A stretch of DNA of 50,822 bases, from contig CAZUAH010000030.1 of the NCBI GenBank assembly GCA_964617665.1, positions 1-50,822 on the forward strand. Reading direction: 5' to 3'. Position numbers and translations under genes: made by a program. The DNA is from JADHUC01 sp964617665 (lineage in GTDB: Bacteria > Planctomycetota > Planctomycetia > Pirellulales > Pirellulaceae). This document shows, one piece after another, positions 1 through 7,063 of the stretch (positions are counted from its first letter, which is position 1; the number at the start of each line of letters is the position of its first letter). The notes under the pieces were generated by a model. That model worked only from the letters and a program-made list of their open reading frames with translations. It was not told where the DNA came from and made no database searches.

Positions 1-201
1 GATCTCCGCGGGGCCGATCTCCGCGAGGCCGATCTCCGCGAGGCCGATCTCCGCGGGGCCGATCTCACCGGGGCGATCCTGTGTGATGCAGACATGGACG
101 GCGCGATGATAATTCATCGCGGCCGTACAGTAATAATCCGATTCGAGTACAAGGAGGAGTACGATGAAGATGAAGACGATCGCGACGATGACGGCCGCTG
201 A
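1..201 (+). CDS. Pentapeptide-repeat protein, C-terminal part (5' end at 50666)
   Basis: The frame opens inside a 15-base tandem repeat encoding ADLRG/ADLRE/ADLTG units, the classic A(D/N)LXX pentapeptide repeat that folds as a right-handed quadrilateral beta-helix. It ends with an acidic tail rich in D and E and a TGA at 199-201. The gene starts at 50666 and crosses the window junction, so the whole protein is about 115-117 residues depending on repeat count. Some pentapeptide proteins mimic DNA and bind gyrase. With so few repeats that role is only a possibility here. The next gene's ribosome site (AAGGAGG, 151-157) and start lie inside this tail. Confidence 0.85.
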   Translation, partial: DLRGADLREADLREADLRGADLTGAILCDADMDGAMIIHRGRTVIIRFEYKEEYDEDEDDRDDDGR

Positions 202-331
202 ATTGGAGCAGCACATCGCGGACCTGAACAAGAAGCACCGGGCCCAGATACGCACGCTGGGCTGTCTAATGCGTGCGCGTGCTGCTGAGGAAGTGGCTGC
301 CGAGCCGACCGAGGAGGAGATCAGCGAATGA
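164..331 (+). CDS. Small charged alpha-helical protein
   Basis: This is a 55-residue ORF with a strong AAGGAGG ribosome site six bases upstream. It overlaps the end of the pentapeptide gene in another frame. The product is Lys/Glu/Ala-rich and likely helical, with a Lys-rich start (MKMKT) and an acidic end (EEEISE). The stop overlaps the next start (ATGA), suggesting translational coupling. I do not recognise a family. Confidence 0.6.
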   Translation: MKMKTIATMTAAELEQHIADLNKKHRAQIRTLGCLMRARAAEEVAAEPTEEEISE

Positions 332-465
332 GTGATGAGCCACGCGACCACGGCGAGGTTGGCGGGTGGTGCGACGAGCATCAGATGCCAGGCACGTGGT
401 GTGCGGTGTGCCAGGAATACACGTATCGGTGTTGCGGTGAGTACGGTACGTGCCAGTGCAGCTAA
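328..465 (+). CDS. Small cysteine-rich (zinc-ribbon-like) protein
   Basis: This 45-residue ORF is coupled by ATGA to the gene before it. It carries closely spaced Cys and His residues (CDEH, CAVC, then CC and CQC near the end), suggesting one or two metal-binding knuckles. No family is recognised. It belongs to the run of tiny early genes in front of the recombination block. Confidence 0.55.
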   Translation: MSDEPRDHGEVGGWCDEHQMPGTWCAVCQEYTYRCCGEYGTCQCS

Positions 466-478
466 AGGGAGATGACCG

Positions 479-637
479 ATGAATTCGACGACACGTGCTG
501 AGCGTATCTGCGGCGGCATCATGTTTGGTGTCCTGGCTGGCACGCTCTTGTGGCTCTGTGGTGCTCCGGTGTGGGGCTACGTCGGCGGCGGGGTCGCGAT
601 GTATTTATTCGTATCGAGTCCTAAGAAATGCGAATAG
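479..637 (+). CDS. Small membrane protein with two hydrophobic segments
   Basis: A 52-residue ORF follows a GGGAG ribosome site. After a polar, basic start it has two hydrophobic stretches (about residues 13-28 and 31-46, Gly-rich) and ends in a short basic tail (PKKCE). The topology suggests a helical hairpin in the inner membrane. The function is unknown. A superinfection or host-envelope role would be speculation. Confidence 0.55.
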   Translation: MNSTTRAERICGGIMFGVLAGTLLWLCGAPVWGYVGGGVAMYLFVSSPKKCE

Positions 638-674
638 TCTGCCAGACACAACAGACAGAGGAGGAGATCAAGGA

Positions 675-1223
675 ATGAGTGAGCGCACGGCGGATACAAT
701 CGAACTTGGCAAGGGCGTAAAGTACGCAAAAGTCTCGACCCGCGTAAAGGCAATTCACGAGGACACAAAGCAGTGTTCGATAGAGACTAGCGTTGAATTC
801 AAAGATAATCACGCCCTATTCGAGGCAAGGGTCACGACCCCGAAGGGCGTCTATGTTGGCCATTCACTCGGCAAGACGAATCAACACAAGGCATTTGAGA
901 AGTTGGAAACGATCGCCATTGGGCGGGCGTTGTCGTTTGCCGGCTATTTGGCCAGCGGAGAAATAGCGTCTGCCGAGGAGATGGAAGACATTGTATCTGG
1001 GCAACAACTGAATTCGCTGAAGCTGAAGTACGCTAGAGTTTACGCTGACGACCTCGAAGGAATGGATCGGCCGGCGAAGCAACAGGCGTTTTCCGGGTGG
1101 TGCAAATCCATTCTCGACGAAGAAGCCGAGTACAACGACGTGGAATCGTGGTCGCCAGAATGGTATCAGGCGTGCTGGCGGGAATTGGTGGGGCCGGATT
1201 CTGACGTGCCGTTTGAGGAGTAG
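675..1223 (+). CDS. Putative single-strand annealing or recombination protein
   Basis: The product has 182 residues, starting at the ATG preceded by GGAGGAGA; the open frame extends upstream but has no better start. Its core (about residues 75-105) reads FEKLETIAIGRALSFAGY. This resembles the 'AETSAIGRALAxxGY' helix seen in many phage Erf/Rad52-like annealing and single-strand-binding proteins. The C-terminal third is acidic. It precedes an exonuclease, a DHHA1 fragment and an SMC-like ATPase, as expected for a phage recombination cassette. The assignment is by motif and context only. A general ssDNA-binding protein is the main alternative. Confidence 0.55.
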   Translation: MSERTADTIELGKGVKYAKVSTRVKAIHEDTKQCSIETSVEFKDNHALFEARVTTPKGVYVGHSLGKTNQHKAFEKLETIAIGRALSFAGYLASGEIASAEEMEDIVSGQQLNSLKLKYARVYADDLEGMDRPAKQQAFSGWCKSILDEEAEYNDVESWSPEWYQACWRELVGPDSDVPFEE

Positions 1224-1227
1224 GCAA

Positions 1228-2544
1228 ATGAGCCGAATGCGTAAACGTTTTCTCGACTGCCAGGGAATGTCCGTTGAGGAAATGGAGCAATGGGGGACGG
1301 ACCTGATTCAGTGGCAGCGTTGCATCCTGTGGTACATCGGTGATTTGGCTAGGGCTGCCAGGAGGAAACTGGGGGACGACAACTACAGCCAAGTGTTCCC
1401 GGAAGATTCCAGCCCTGAGCGAATTGCGTACTGGGAAAGTGTCGCAAGGGCTTACCCGAAACCGGAAGACCGCAATCCACTGGCGTCATGGACGACACAC
1501 ATGAGGGCTAAGAACGAGCCCGACCGCATTCAGCGAGTGCAGACCCACGTCGACAACGGTCGGACTTCCGACGAGGCAGCCAAGGCGAATCGGGATGAAC
1601 GCGCGGAGAACAAGCGTCGGTTGTTGGCTGTTGACGTGCCGTATTACTTGCATCGTCAATGGAGTTCTGGGGCTGGCGTGGACGCGGCGGCTGGCGTTAC
1701 TGGATGGGTGCGTCGTACGGTCGAGCGAATGAAGGCCAAGGGCGTGACGGATGTTGTCTGCGCGTTCGATAGCCCGACAAATCACCGCAAGGAATTGACC
1801 AAGGACTGGGACGACAAATACAAGGACCGTCCGCAGAAGGAGCCAGAGCATCTCCAGCAATTGCGATTAGTGTGGGATATGCTCAGAAGCGAAGGGTTTG
1901 CTTGCGTTGTGGTCGACGGCATGGAAGCAGATGACGTGCTGGCTAGCTGTGCGGCGCAATTCGATGGGACTGTCATACTGCTCACAGTGGACAAAGACTT
2001 GCGGCAGTGCCTATCAGCCTCCTGCACTATCCTCTTGGACGTCGAATGGGCAGAAGACGAGCATACCGGCGATGCCACGCCGGTCTACCGCTACTACACG
2101 ATACGCCCACACCCGAAATACAGGACACGGAACCTATTACACGACACTGGCTTGTGGTTAGTTCCACCAGACGACAAGCAAAAGCTCGGCCTGCAATTAT
2201 CTTCGGAGCGTTGGGCTTCCATTCTCGCGGCTGAAGAAGGCACCCCGACATACATTGAAGGGACTGGCCTCGGTCCACGGGAATGGCTTGCGATGCAGAC
2301 ACTTATGGGCGATTCGACGGATGGAATTAAGGGTGCCAAAGATGTAGGCGCGGTGTTGGCGGCCGCGTATATTCGCGCATTCGGCACGGTCGAAGAGGTG
2401 ATCGCCGCGGCCTCGGCAGGGGACAAGCGATTCACGCCGAAGAAACGCGAGGCCGTAATAGCATTCGGGGAGAAATTAGAAGTCACGCGGCAATTGGTCA
2501 CGCTACGGACCGACCTGCCAATCCCCCACACGACAAGGGTGTAG
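1228..2544 (+). CDS. 5'-3' exonuclease / flap endonuclease (PIN-like)
   Basis: The product has 438 residues. The start is the ATG at 1228, behind a GAGGAG ribosome site formed by the end of the upstream gene. After an N-terminal extension of about 130 residues it shows the PIN/FEN order: LLAVDVP, VVCAFDSP, an EADDVLA acidic motif, a TVDKDLRQ acidic motif, then LMGDSTDGIKGAKDVG, the helix-hairpin-helix region of T5 D15 and PolI 5' nucleases. It would degrade or trim 5' ends during recombination or replication. The N-terminal extension is not typical of the family and I cannot assign it. Confidence 0.85.
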   Translation: MSRMRKRFLDCQGMSVEEMEQWGTDLIQWQRCILWYIGDLARAARRKLGDDNYSQVFPEDSSPERIAYWESVARAYPKPEDRNPLASWTTHMRAKNEPDRIQRVQTHVDNGRTSDEAAKANRDERAENKRRLLAVDVPYYLHRQWSSGAGVDAAAGVTGWVRRTVERMKAKGVTDVVCAFDSPTNHRKELTKDWDDKYKDRPQKEPEHLQQLRLVWDMLRSEGFACVVVDGMEADDVLASCAAQFDGTVILLTVDKDLRQCLSASCTILLDVEWAEDEHTGDATPVYRYYTIRPHPKYRTRNLLHDTGLWLVPPDDKQKLGLQLSSERWASILAAEEGTPTYIEGTGLGPREWLAMQTLMGDSTDGIKGAKDVGAVLAAAYIRAFGTVEEVIAAASAGDKRFTPKKREAVIAFGEKLEVTRQLVTLRTDLPIPHTTRV

Positions 2545-2547
2545 ACC

Positions 2548-2895
2548 ATGACCAAGCGAATGTGTTGTAGTGCGGCGATTCGCGACTACCAACGCCTCCA
2601 AGACGCCGAGGCCGTGCAGGCGAATTGGTTTCCGGTAGAGTTTGCAGGACATACGTGGGCCGCGGCCAACAATACGGCAGCGAGTCGCAACGGCGAGTTC
2701 TTCAAAGCGATTCGCGGCGGCCAGCACGAAAGCTTCCTGGAGTTTGCGTATTGCCGGCATGACTGGGTAATCGCCCTATGGTCGTTCGACGAGCGCGTAG
2801 ACTGCGGAGCCATCGCCGCGGAGCACGGCGGCGGCGGGCGTCCTTGGGCTGCGGGGTTTCATTGCAAGGAATTACCGTTTGAATTGGGAGACTAA
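2548..2895 (+). CDS. Small protein with DHHA1-like GGGG motif
   Basis: This 115-residue protein has AAEHGGGGRPWAAGFHCKEL near its C-terminus. It matches the GGGHxxAAGF substrate-binding loop of DHHA1 domains (RecJ, NrnA and oligoribonuclease-type phosphoesterases). No DHH catalytic half is present, because the whole gene is only 115 codons. It may bind nucleic acid or nucleotides without cleaving them, or work with another subunit. It lies between the exonuclease and the SMC-like ATPase. Confidence 0.6.
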   Translation: MTKRMCCSAAIRDYQRLQDAEAVQANWFPVEFAGHTWAAANNTAASRNGEFFKAIRGGQHESFLEFAYCRHDWVIALWSFDERVDCGAIAAEHGGGGRPWAAGFHCKELPFELGD

Positions 2896-2900
2896 CGACA

Positions 2901-4382
2901 ATGTCGATAATCAACGTGACGGACGCTGGGCCAATCGAGGGCACTTTTTCAATCGACCTTTCGCAAGGCCCGGGAGTTTACGAATTTCGTGGGGCACGTG
3001 GCAGTGGCAAGACGACGTGCATATCGTCGATCGACTGGCTTGCTGGCCACAAGGTTGACGTGACGCTGCACGATGGCGCCGTCAGTGGGAAGATCGAGGG
3101 ATTTGGCGTCGTGGCACCGGTGGGCGGAAGGAAACGCCGCAAGGGTGAATGCGAACTCGACACGATTGATGCGGAGAAATTCAGCCTGACTGACTTGATC
3201 GACCCGCCGGGCAAGACCCCCGAGGTTCGTGACGCACACGCAATCAAGGCGTTGGCGGTACTGTCCGGGGCAAAGGCCGATGCGGAACTGTACTACGAAG
3301 TCTGCGGTGGCCAGAAGGCATATGATGCACTCGGGATCAGCAAGACGACTGATCCGGTATTGCTCGCCACCCGGGTTAAGCAGGCGTTCGACAAGCTAGC
3401 GCGTGAGCGGCAGAACACGGCCGATGCGGAGGCTGACCATGCGTTGCCCTTGGAGCACGTGCCGGACGATCTTGACATGGGCCTATCGTCCGATCTGGAG
3501 GCATTGGGCGAGACCAGGGACGTGGCTCGCGACGAAGTACAGCGACTCGAAGGGCAGGCAAGGCAGGCAAAAGACGATGCCGAGCGGCACGACAAAGCCA
3601 ACGCCGCCATTGAGAAGATTGAAACAGAGTATGATGGACCGACCGAAGAGGAGGCGGCATCCGCGCTAGAGTTATGTGAACTCGCATGGACCGACGCTCA
3701 CGCATTGACTGAAGACCTACGCAGGCAACTTGCCGATGCATCAGAGCAATCGCGGCTCGCCATGGCCAAGGTAGAGAATGCACGCGAAGTGAAGAAGGCA
3801 GCCGAGAACCACGCCGCGTGCCTCGACTCTTGGAAGACACAGGCGGAAGAATCATTGACGCCCGAGCCAACGGTTGCAGAACTGGATGCTGCCTCCGCCG
3901 CTGTCGAGAACGCCACCGAAGCGTACAAACAGGGGATTCGCATTCAGGGCGTGAAGCAGAATCAGGCGAAGGCAAAAGGCCATCGGGAGGCCGCCGAACA
4001 CGCAGAAGAGGAAGCCGCGGCAGCCCGAAACAAGGCCGGCGAGGTGTTCGACGTTCTCGCCCAGTCTTTGCACACCACGCATCTAGCGGTCAAGAGCGTT
4101 GACGGCAGCCCGAGGCTATTCGTCGATCATCCAAAACGTGGCCGGTGTGCATTCGACCGAGTGAATGGTCTCAGTGATGGGGAACGTGTCGACTACACAT
4201 TGCGTGAGTTGCTTCCGCATATTCAATCGCCTGGGCTTCTGCCGATTCCACAGCGTGTGTGGCAAGACCTCCAGCCTGCGGATCGTCAGCAGTTACACGA
4301 GTTGGCCGTCGACAAAAGCCTCTACTTATTTGGGGCGCAAGTGGACGACGGCGAATTGCGTGTGGCCTATTTAGGAGACTAA
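2901..4382 (+). CDS. SMC/SbcC-like coiled-coil ATPase
   Basis: The 493-residue protein has a Walker A GARGSGKTT at 31-39, a long Ala/Glu/Lys-rich coiled-coil middle (about 155-385), and an ABC-type signature LSDGER at 424-429. This is the organisation of a short SbcC/RecN/SMC-type ATPase acting with nucleases in recombination. The segment after the signature where a Walker B hhhhDE should appear reads LLPIPQ (446-451), with no acidic pair. ATP hydrolysis may be altered, or the catalytic acid may lie elsewhere. The stop is followed immediately by the HNH gene. Confidence 0.75.
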   Translation: MSIINVTDAGPIEGTFSIDLSQGPGVYEFRGARGSGKTTCISSIDWLAGHKVDVTLHDGAVSGKIEGFGVVAPVGGRKRRKGECELDTIDAEKFSLTDLIDPPGKTPEVRDAHAIKALAVLSGAKADAELYYEVCGGQKAYDALGISKTTDPVLLATRVKQAFDKLARERQNTADAEADHALPLEHVPDDLDMGLSSDLEALGETRDVARDEVQRLEGQARQAKDDAERHDKANAAIEKIETEYDGPTEEEAASALELCELAWTDAHALTEDLRRQLADASEQSRLAMAKVENAREVKKAAENHAACLDSWKTQAEESLTPEPTVAELDAASAAVENATEAYKQGIRIQGVKQNQAKAKGHREAAEHAEEEAAAARNKAGEVFDVLAQSLHTTHLAVKSVDGSPRLFVDHPKRGRCAFDRVNGLSDGERVDYTLRELLPHIQSPGLLPIPQRVWQDLQPADRQQLHELAVDKSLYLFGAQVDDGELRVAYLGD

Positions 4383-4383
4383 C

Positions 4384-4875
4384 ATGATTCGCAAGCGAAC
4401 CAATTCAAAGGTGCCAGCCAAAGGCCGCCTACGCGACATCGCCGATAAGCTTTGGTCGCTGGCCGTGCGTGCCGATTGGAATTGGAGCTGTGCCGTGTGC
4501 GGCAAGGGAAAGACGGAGGCACACCATATACTGCCGCGACAGCATCAAGCTACTCGGTACACGCTGCGGAATGGCATAGCGCTCTGCGCCACGCACCACC
4601 AATTCGACCCAGACGTCTCGCCGCACCAAACGACGTTTGGTTTTACTGCTTGGATCAATTCGCACTACCCAGAAGTTGGCAGATGGGCGACGGACACAGA
4701 GGAAGCTGGAGACCATAAGCGTTTCGACGGCACAACCAACGCTGATTACTATATCGGAATCATTCGCGGGCTACGTGAATACGTGGAGGCCGAGGACTAC
4801 GATCGCATCGTTGGGAAGAAATTCGGTGCGTATTTGGAGACTGAAGGCCGCGGAAGAGAAGATGAAGTGAACTAA
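4384..4875 (+). CDS. HNH/NinG-like endonuclease
   Basis: The 163-residue protein has a CAVCGK zinc knuckle followed by EAHHILPR and, about 20 residues later, NGIALCATHHQFD. These are the treble-clef elements of HNH nucleases. The arrangement resembles phage recombination nucleases of the NinG/Rap kind, and the gene sits in the recombination block. A structure-specific or non-specific nicking activity is likely. A free-standing homing endonuclease is less likely here because the gene is tightly packed in an operon. Confidence 0.7.
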   Translation: MIRKRTNSKVPAKGRLRDIADKLWSLAVRADWNWSCAVCGKGKTEAHHILPRQHQATRYTLRNGIALCATHHQFDPDVSPHQTTFGFTAWINSHYPEVGRWATDTEEAGDHKRFDGTTNADYYIGIIRGLREYVEAEDYDRIVGKKFGAYLETEGRGREDEVN

Positions 4876-5039
4876 TGCGAATAGAATGGATCGCATTCAA
4901 CGACGGCTACGGAATTGTTGGCTATGGCTGGGAATGTCCGTCGTGCGGACACTACGAGATCATCGGCCCTTACTACGAGGACGTTGTCGAATGCGAGAAG
5001 TGTCATGCGACATTCGACAACCCGGACAAGCCAGACTGA
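4875..5039 (+). CDS. Small zinc-ribbon protein
   Basis: This 54-residue ORF overlaps the previous stop (TAATG). It carries CPSCG and CEKCH knuckles 25 residues apart, a typical four-cysteine zinc ribbon. Such tiny ribbons are common in phage early operons and usually bind nucleic acid or protein partners. No specific role can be read from it. Confidence 0.6.
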   Translation: MRIEWIAFNDGYGIVGYGWECPSCGHYEIIGPYYEDVVECEKCHATFDNPDKPD

Positions 5040-5073
5040 AACGGGGCCACCATAACCCAATCGGAGAAAAGCG

Positions 5074-5268
5074 ATGAAACTGTACCAAGAACGAGTGTGC
5101 GCGGAACGTGAGGAACTGGCTCGCAAGCTGGAGCGTCTAGATGAATTCCTAATGGGCGAACACGACGATCTGCCGCCCGATGAATTGGACCGCATGACCA
5201 GGCAACGTCTGATTATGACGTTGTATGTCCAGGTGCTAAACGAGAGGGTCAAGGCTTTCGGTGCGTAA
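5074..5268 (+). CDS. Conserved-type small helical phage protein
   Basis: The 64-residue protein begins MKLYQERVCAEREEL. It is an acidic helical protein of a style seen often in phages: a YQERV start, a Leu-rich coiled middle and a final LNERVKAF. I recall this architecture as a widespread hypothetical protein of unknown function. It is the last gene before a strong stem-loop, so it may end the recombination operon. Confidence 0.55.
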   Translation: MKLYQERVCAEREELARKLERLDEFLMGEHDDLPPDELDRMTRQRLIMTLYVQVLNERVKAFGA

Positions 5269-5286
5269 CACCGAACAAACCCCAGG

Positions 5287-5324
5287 CCGCCCGGTGTAAG
5301 CCCGCGTGTGCGGGCGCCGGGCGG
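5287..5324 (+). terminator. Strong intergenic stem-loop
   Basis: Bases 5287-5296 pair with 5315-5324 (10 pairs, one G-T) around an inner perfect hairpin (5301-5305 with 5310-5314, loop GTGT). There is no clear T-run after it, so a simple intrinsic terminator is uncertain. An upstream ACACCG (5269-5274) could compete by pairing with CGGTGT (5292-5297), which would give two exclusive folds. Confidence 0.5.
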
Positions 5325-5343
5325 GTTGGAATTGGAGAACACG

Positions 5344-5550
5344 ATGGACTGCAAACACACCCCCAACTGGTCGACGGTACACGTCGCCGACAGCGAGGAG
5401 ACGGATCGCGGAGTCAAGGTGTGGCTCGCCGTGGAATGCAAACGCTGCATGGAAGATGGCCTGATGTTCTTCGAGGAAGGCGACCTTCCTGAAATCGACT
5501 GGGAGGAAGAGGACGACGATATTTCAGTTGACACCGATTCCGAAACCTGA
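5344..5550 (+). CDS. Small acidic protein ending in the VDTDSET promoter peptide
   Basis: The 68-residue protein starts at the ATG after TTGGAGAAC. It has Cys residues at CKH and CKRC and a very acidic C-terminal half. Its last seven codons (VDTDSET, then TGA) are encoded by a copy of the recurring promoter-like sequence at 5528-5550. The function is not recognised. Confidence 0.6.
   Translation: MDCKHTPNWSTVHVADSEETDRGVKVWLAVECKRCMEDGLMFFEEGDLPEIDWEEEDDDISVDTDSET
5528..5550 (+). repeat. Promoter-derived repeat copy (-35 only)
   Basis: TTGACA plus the following 17 bases is identical to the fully formed promoter at 6006, but the -10 position reads GCGGAG. It is read in frame as the C-terminal VDTDSET and stop of the upstream gene. 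It is probably a decayed promoter or a binding site. Confidence 0.7.
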
Positions 5551-5562
5551 GCGGAGCGAAAG

Positions 5563-5682
5563 ATGAAAGACGTCGGAGAATTCATAGCTGTCATGATTGT
5601 CGTATGCGTTACGTTCGCAGCCGTGGGCGCCGCTGCTGGGCTTTTCGTCGGCGTGTATAGAGCGGTAGTTGGGTTGTTCTGA
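5563..5682 (+). CDS. Small single-span membrane protein
   Basis: This 39-residue ORF has one long hydrophobic segment (about residues 8-30, Ala/Val/Gly-rich) flanked by an acidic N-terminus (MKDVGEF) and a single Arg. The nearest upstream purine stretch is GCGAAAG. It resembles the tiny membrane peptides of phage accessory regions. No function can be assigned. Confidence 0.5.
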   Translation: MKDVGEFIAVMIVVCVTFAAVGAAAGLFVGVYRAVVGLF

Positions 5683-5688
5683 ATTCGC

Positions 5689-5711
5689 TTGACACCGATT
5701 CCGAAACCTGA
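5689..5711 (+). repeat. Promoter-derived repeat copy (-35 only)
   Basis: This is the second exact copy of the TTGACA-plus-17 element, preceded by GAATTCGC. The -10 position reads TGCGAA, a weak match to TATAAT, so activity is doubtful. Here it lies between genes instead of inside a coding end. Confidence 0.65.
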
Positions 5712-5737
5712 TGCGAATCGATTTGGGAGACGTGACG

Positions 5738-6028
5738 ATGCCTATATGCTGTAGCGAGAGATGCGACACTGCGTTTTGCCCGCACTGTGGTGCGTTAGTT
5801 AATAACAGGGGGCCACTGAACGGGCTGTTGCGACACGTTAATACGCAGGCACAGGCTGCCCGCCGCAATAGCGATCGCCGTGTGGCAAGGTATCGACATC
5901 TAACGCAAGAGGACGGCGTGGACCGTTCACACAAAATCACAAAGGCATCGAAGGCTGCCGATAAGTGGCAAGGATGGTTGACGGCGTTGTCTGAGCTAAT
6001 GGACCTTGACACCGATTCCGAAACCTGA
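5738..6028 (+). CDS. Small zinc-finger-like protein ending LDTDSET
   Basis: The 96-residue protein uses the ATG at 5738 behind GGGAGA; an upstream in-frame ATG at 5711 is less well placed. The N-terminus has CCSERC followed by CPHCG, a plausible zinc-binding set. The middle is basic and polar. The end (LDTDSET and stop) is encoded by the promoter at 6006. No family is recognised. Confidence 0.55.
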   Translation: MPICCSERCDTAFCPHCGALVNNRGPLNGLLRHVNTQAQAARRNSDRRVARYRHLTQEDGVDRSHKITKASKAADKWQGWLTALSELMDLDTDSET

Positions 6029-6034
6029 TAGGAT
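6006..6034 (+). promoter_or_regulatory. Sigma70-type promoter overlapping upstream stop codon
   Basis: Perfect -35 TTGACA (6006-6011), a 17-base spacer and -10 TAGGAT (6029-6034). The TGA stop of the upstream gene (6026-6028) lies in the spacer. Expected transcription start is near 6041, exactly where the structured leader begins. Confidence 0.85.
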
Positions 6035-6040
6035 TGCGGT

Positions 6041-6144
6041 TGAAGGACAGTAAACCATGCGAACCACGCCCCCCCGTTGCCTGAACTCTTCGGCCATCTG
6101 GCCGGCACTGTTCCTTCACTAGGCGGCGGGGCGGGTGTTTTTTC
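6041..6144 (+). ncRNA. Structured leader RNA 1 (A-B-hairpin-A'-B' plus T-run)
   Basis: Arm A 6041-6051 pairs with A' 6107-6118 (11 pairs, one bulge). Arm B, with a C7 run (6066-6082), pairs with B' (6121-6138), and B' is followed by TTTTTT. A small hairpin (CGGCC-ATCT-GGCCG) lies between. The order A-B-A'-B' can form a pseudoknot. A 21-codon leader ORF (6057-6122, starting MRTTPPR) has its ribosome site inside arm A and its stop at the first bases of B'. This suggests translation-sensitive attenuation in front of the gene at 6159. Confidence 0.75.
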
Positions 6145-6158
6145 GTTGGAGGTGCCGA

Positions 6159-6410
6159 ATGGCTGGACAGAGCATCGCAAGCGGGCTGATTCGGTTATTT
6201 ACGGAATTCCCGTGCGTAGGAACAGGCGATCCAGGTTTCTCTGTGGAGATGCCAGAGGAATTAGGAGAAGCCAGTTATGCCTTGGTCGTCAAGAACATCG
6301 AATTCCGTCGGAGATGCATGAATCAGGGGTTCGACAATTTGCTGGAACTGCTGGCATTGCATCACGCACACCAGCAGAAACCAAAGGCTCCGGAAGAGGT
6401 GACCGAATGA
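6159..6410 (+). CDS. Small protein behind leader RNA 1
   Basis: The 83-residue protein starts at the ATG after GGAGG, just 3' of the leader's T-run. Its sequence starts with a Ser/Gly patch (MAGQSIASG) and contains a helical second half with HHAHQQK. It has no recognised domain. Its expression should depend on read-through of leader RNA 1. Its stop overlaps the next start (ATGA). Confidence 0.55.
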   Translation: MAGQSIASGLIRLFTEFPCVGTGDPGFSVEMPEELGEASYALVVKNIEFRRRCMNQGFDNLLELLALHHAHQQKPKAPEEVTE

Positions 6411-7051
6411 CGCGCGAAGATGACTTATACCGAGTGAACCCAAATGGGGTCGAAATCAGGCACGGCTTGGATGACTACGACGATGTGACATTTCTGGTCT
6501 CAAATTGCGATAGCGACGAGACTGCATCCAACGGGTGCGTGAACTACTCGCCATATTGGGAGGCGACACGGAATGACCTTCTCTCAGATATGGGACCAGC
6601 TCAAACGCAAGCAGCCGAAGCTGGAGAATTCCGAGGCCACGATGGAGATCACTGCCGGGAACCTGCGGAAGCTCCTGCGGCAGGTCTACGACCAAGGGCG
6701 GAATTCTGTTGCACGGTTATCGCAACAGCGATCTGTCGAGCGGCGATTCGCCGATCTATTCGGAGGCGGGAAATGAACAGGTTGGTTCTGAAATGGGGGA
6801 CCGTCAAGGCATGGGACCTGGAAACTGACGACGCACGTGCGGCGTTCCAGAAGTGGGCCAGCTACGGCATGTGCATGAGTGCAGTGCGGCATCGCGACAC
6901 CCCAGAGCAGCGGCAGGCGTTGCTAGCGGTGATTGATTGCATGGATGAAATCACGCTCGACTTGGAAGGACGGACAGTGTCGCGTGACGAGGCGAAGGAA
7001 TACGTCAGGACGTACGGGAGAACTTCCGTTGACACCGATTCCGAAACCTGA
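6407..7051 (+). CDS. Unknown acidic protein, apparently fused by loss of stop
   Basis: From the ATGA-coupled start at 6407 the frame stays open for 214 codons to VDTDSET-stop. The first ~55 codons (acidic, with DDYDD and SNCDSDE) look like a real small protein. The middle (about 6573-6772) has the Ala/Arg/Pro-rich composition of a shadow frame, because another good ORF (6573-6776) covers it. The last 92 codons look like a separate gene starting at 6773. A lost stop near 6573 probably merged two genes. Confidence 0.4.
   Translation: MTREDDLYRVNPNGVEIRHGLDDYDDVTFLVSNCDSDETASNGCVNYSPYWEATRNDLLSDMGPAQTQAAEAGEFRGHDGDHCREPAEAPAAGLRPRAEFCCTVIATAICRAAIRRSIRRREMNRLVLKWGTVKAWDLETDDARAAFQKWASYGMCMSAVRHRDTPEQRQALLAVIDCMDEITLDLEGRTVSRDEAKEYVRTYGRTSVDTDSET
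6573..6776 (+). CDS. Small helical protein nested in another frame
   Basis: The 67-residue protein (MTFSQIWDQLKRKQ...) is charged and likely helical and ends with a short Gly-rich tail. It looks like a normal coding frame by composition. Its start lies in GGAATGACC and its end overlaps the start at 6773 (ATGA), the coupling style of neighbouring genes. Function unknown. Confidence 0.55.
   Translation: MTFSQIWDQLKRKQPKLENSEATMEITAGNLRKLLRQVYDQGRNSVARLSQQRSVERRFADLFGGGK
6773..7051 (+). CDS. Small protein ending in VDTDSET (start internal to the longer frame)
   Basis: Starting at the ATGA-coupled ATG at 6773, after GGAGGCGGG, the product is a 92-residue globular-looking protein (MNRLVLKWGTVKAWDLE...). 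It shares frame and stop with the longer ORF from 6407. The independent ribosome site makes this shorter form the more likely product. Its C-terminal VDTDSET is encoded by the promoter at 7029. No family is recognised. Confidence 0.55.
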   Translation: MNRLVLKWGTVKAWDLETDDARAAFQKWASYGMCMSAVRHRDTPEQRQALLAVIDCMDEITLDLEGRTVSRDEAKEYVRTYGRTSVDTDSET

Positions 7052-7057
7052 TAGGAT
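7029..7057 (+). promoter_or_regulatory. Sigma70-type promoter overlapping upstream stop codon
   Basis: TTGACA (7029-7034), 17-base spacer identical to that at 6006, and -10 TAGGAT (7052-7057). The upstream stop is TGA at 7049-7051. Transcription should start near 7064, at arm A of leader RNA 2. Confidence 0.85.
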
Positions 7058-7063
7058 TGCGGC

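Noticed and set aside
1..70. Tandem 15-base repeats as a CRISPR array
   Set aside because: No spacers; the units are in frame and encode pentapeptide repeats.
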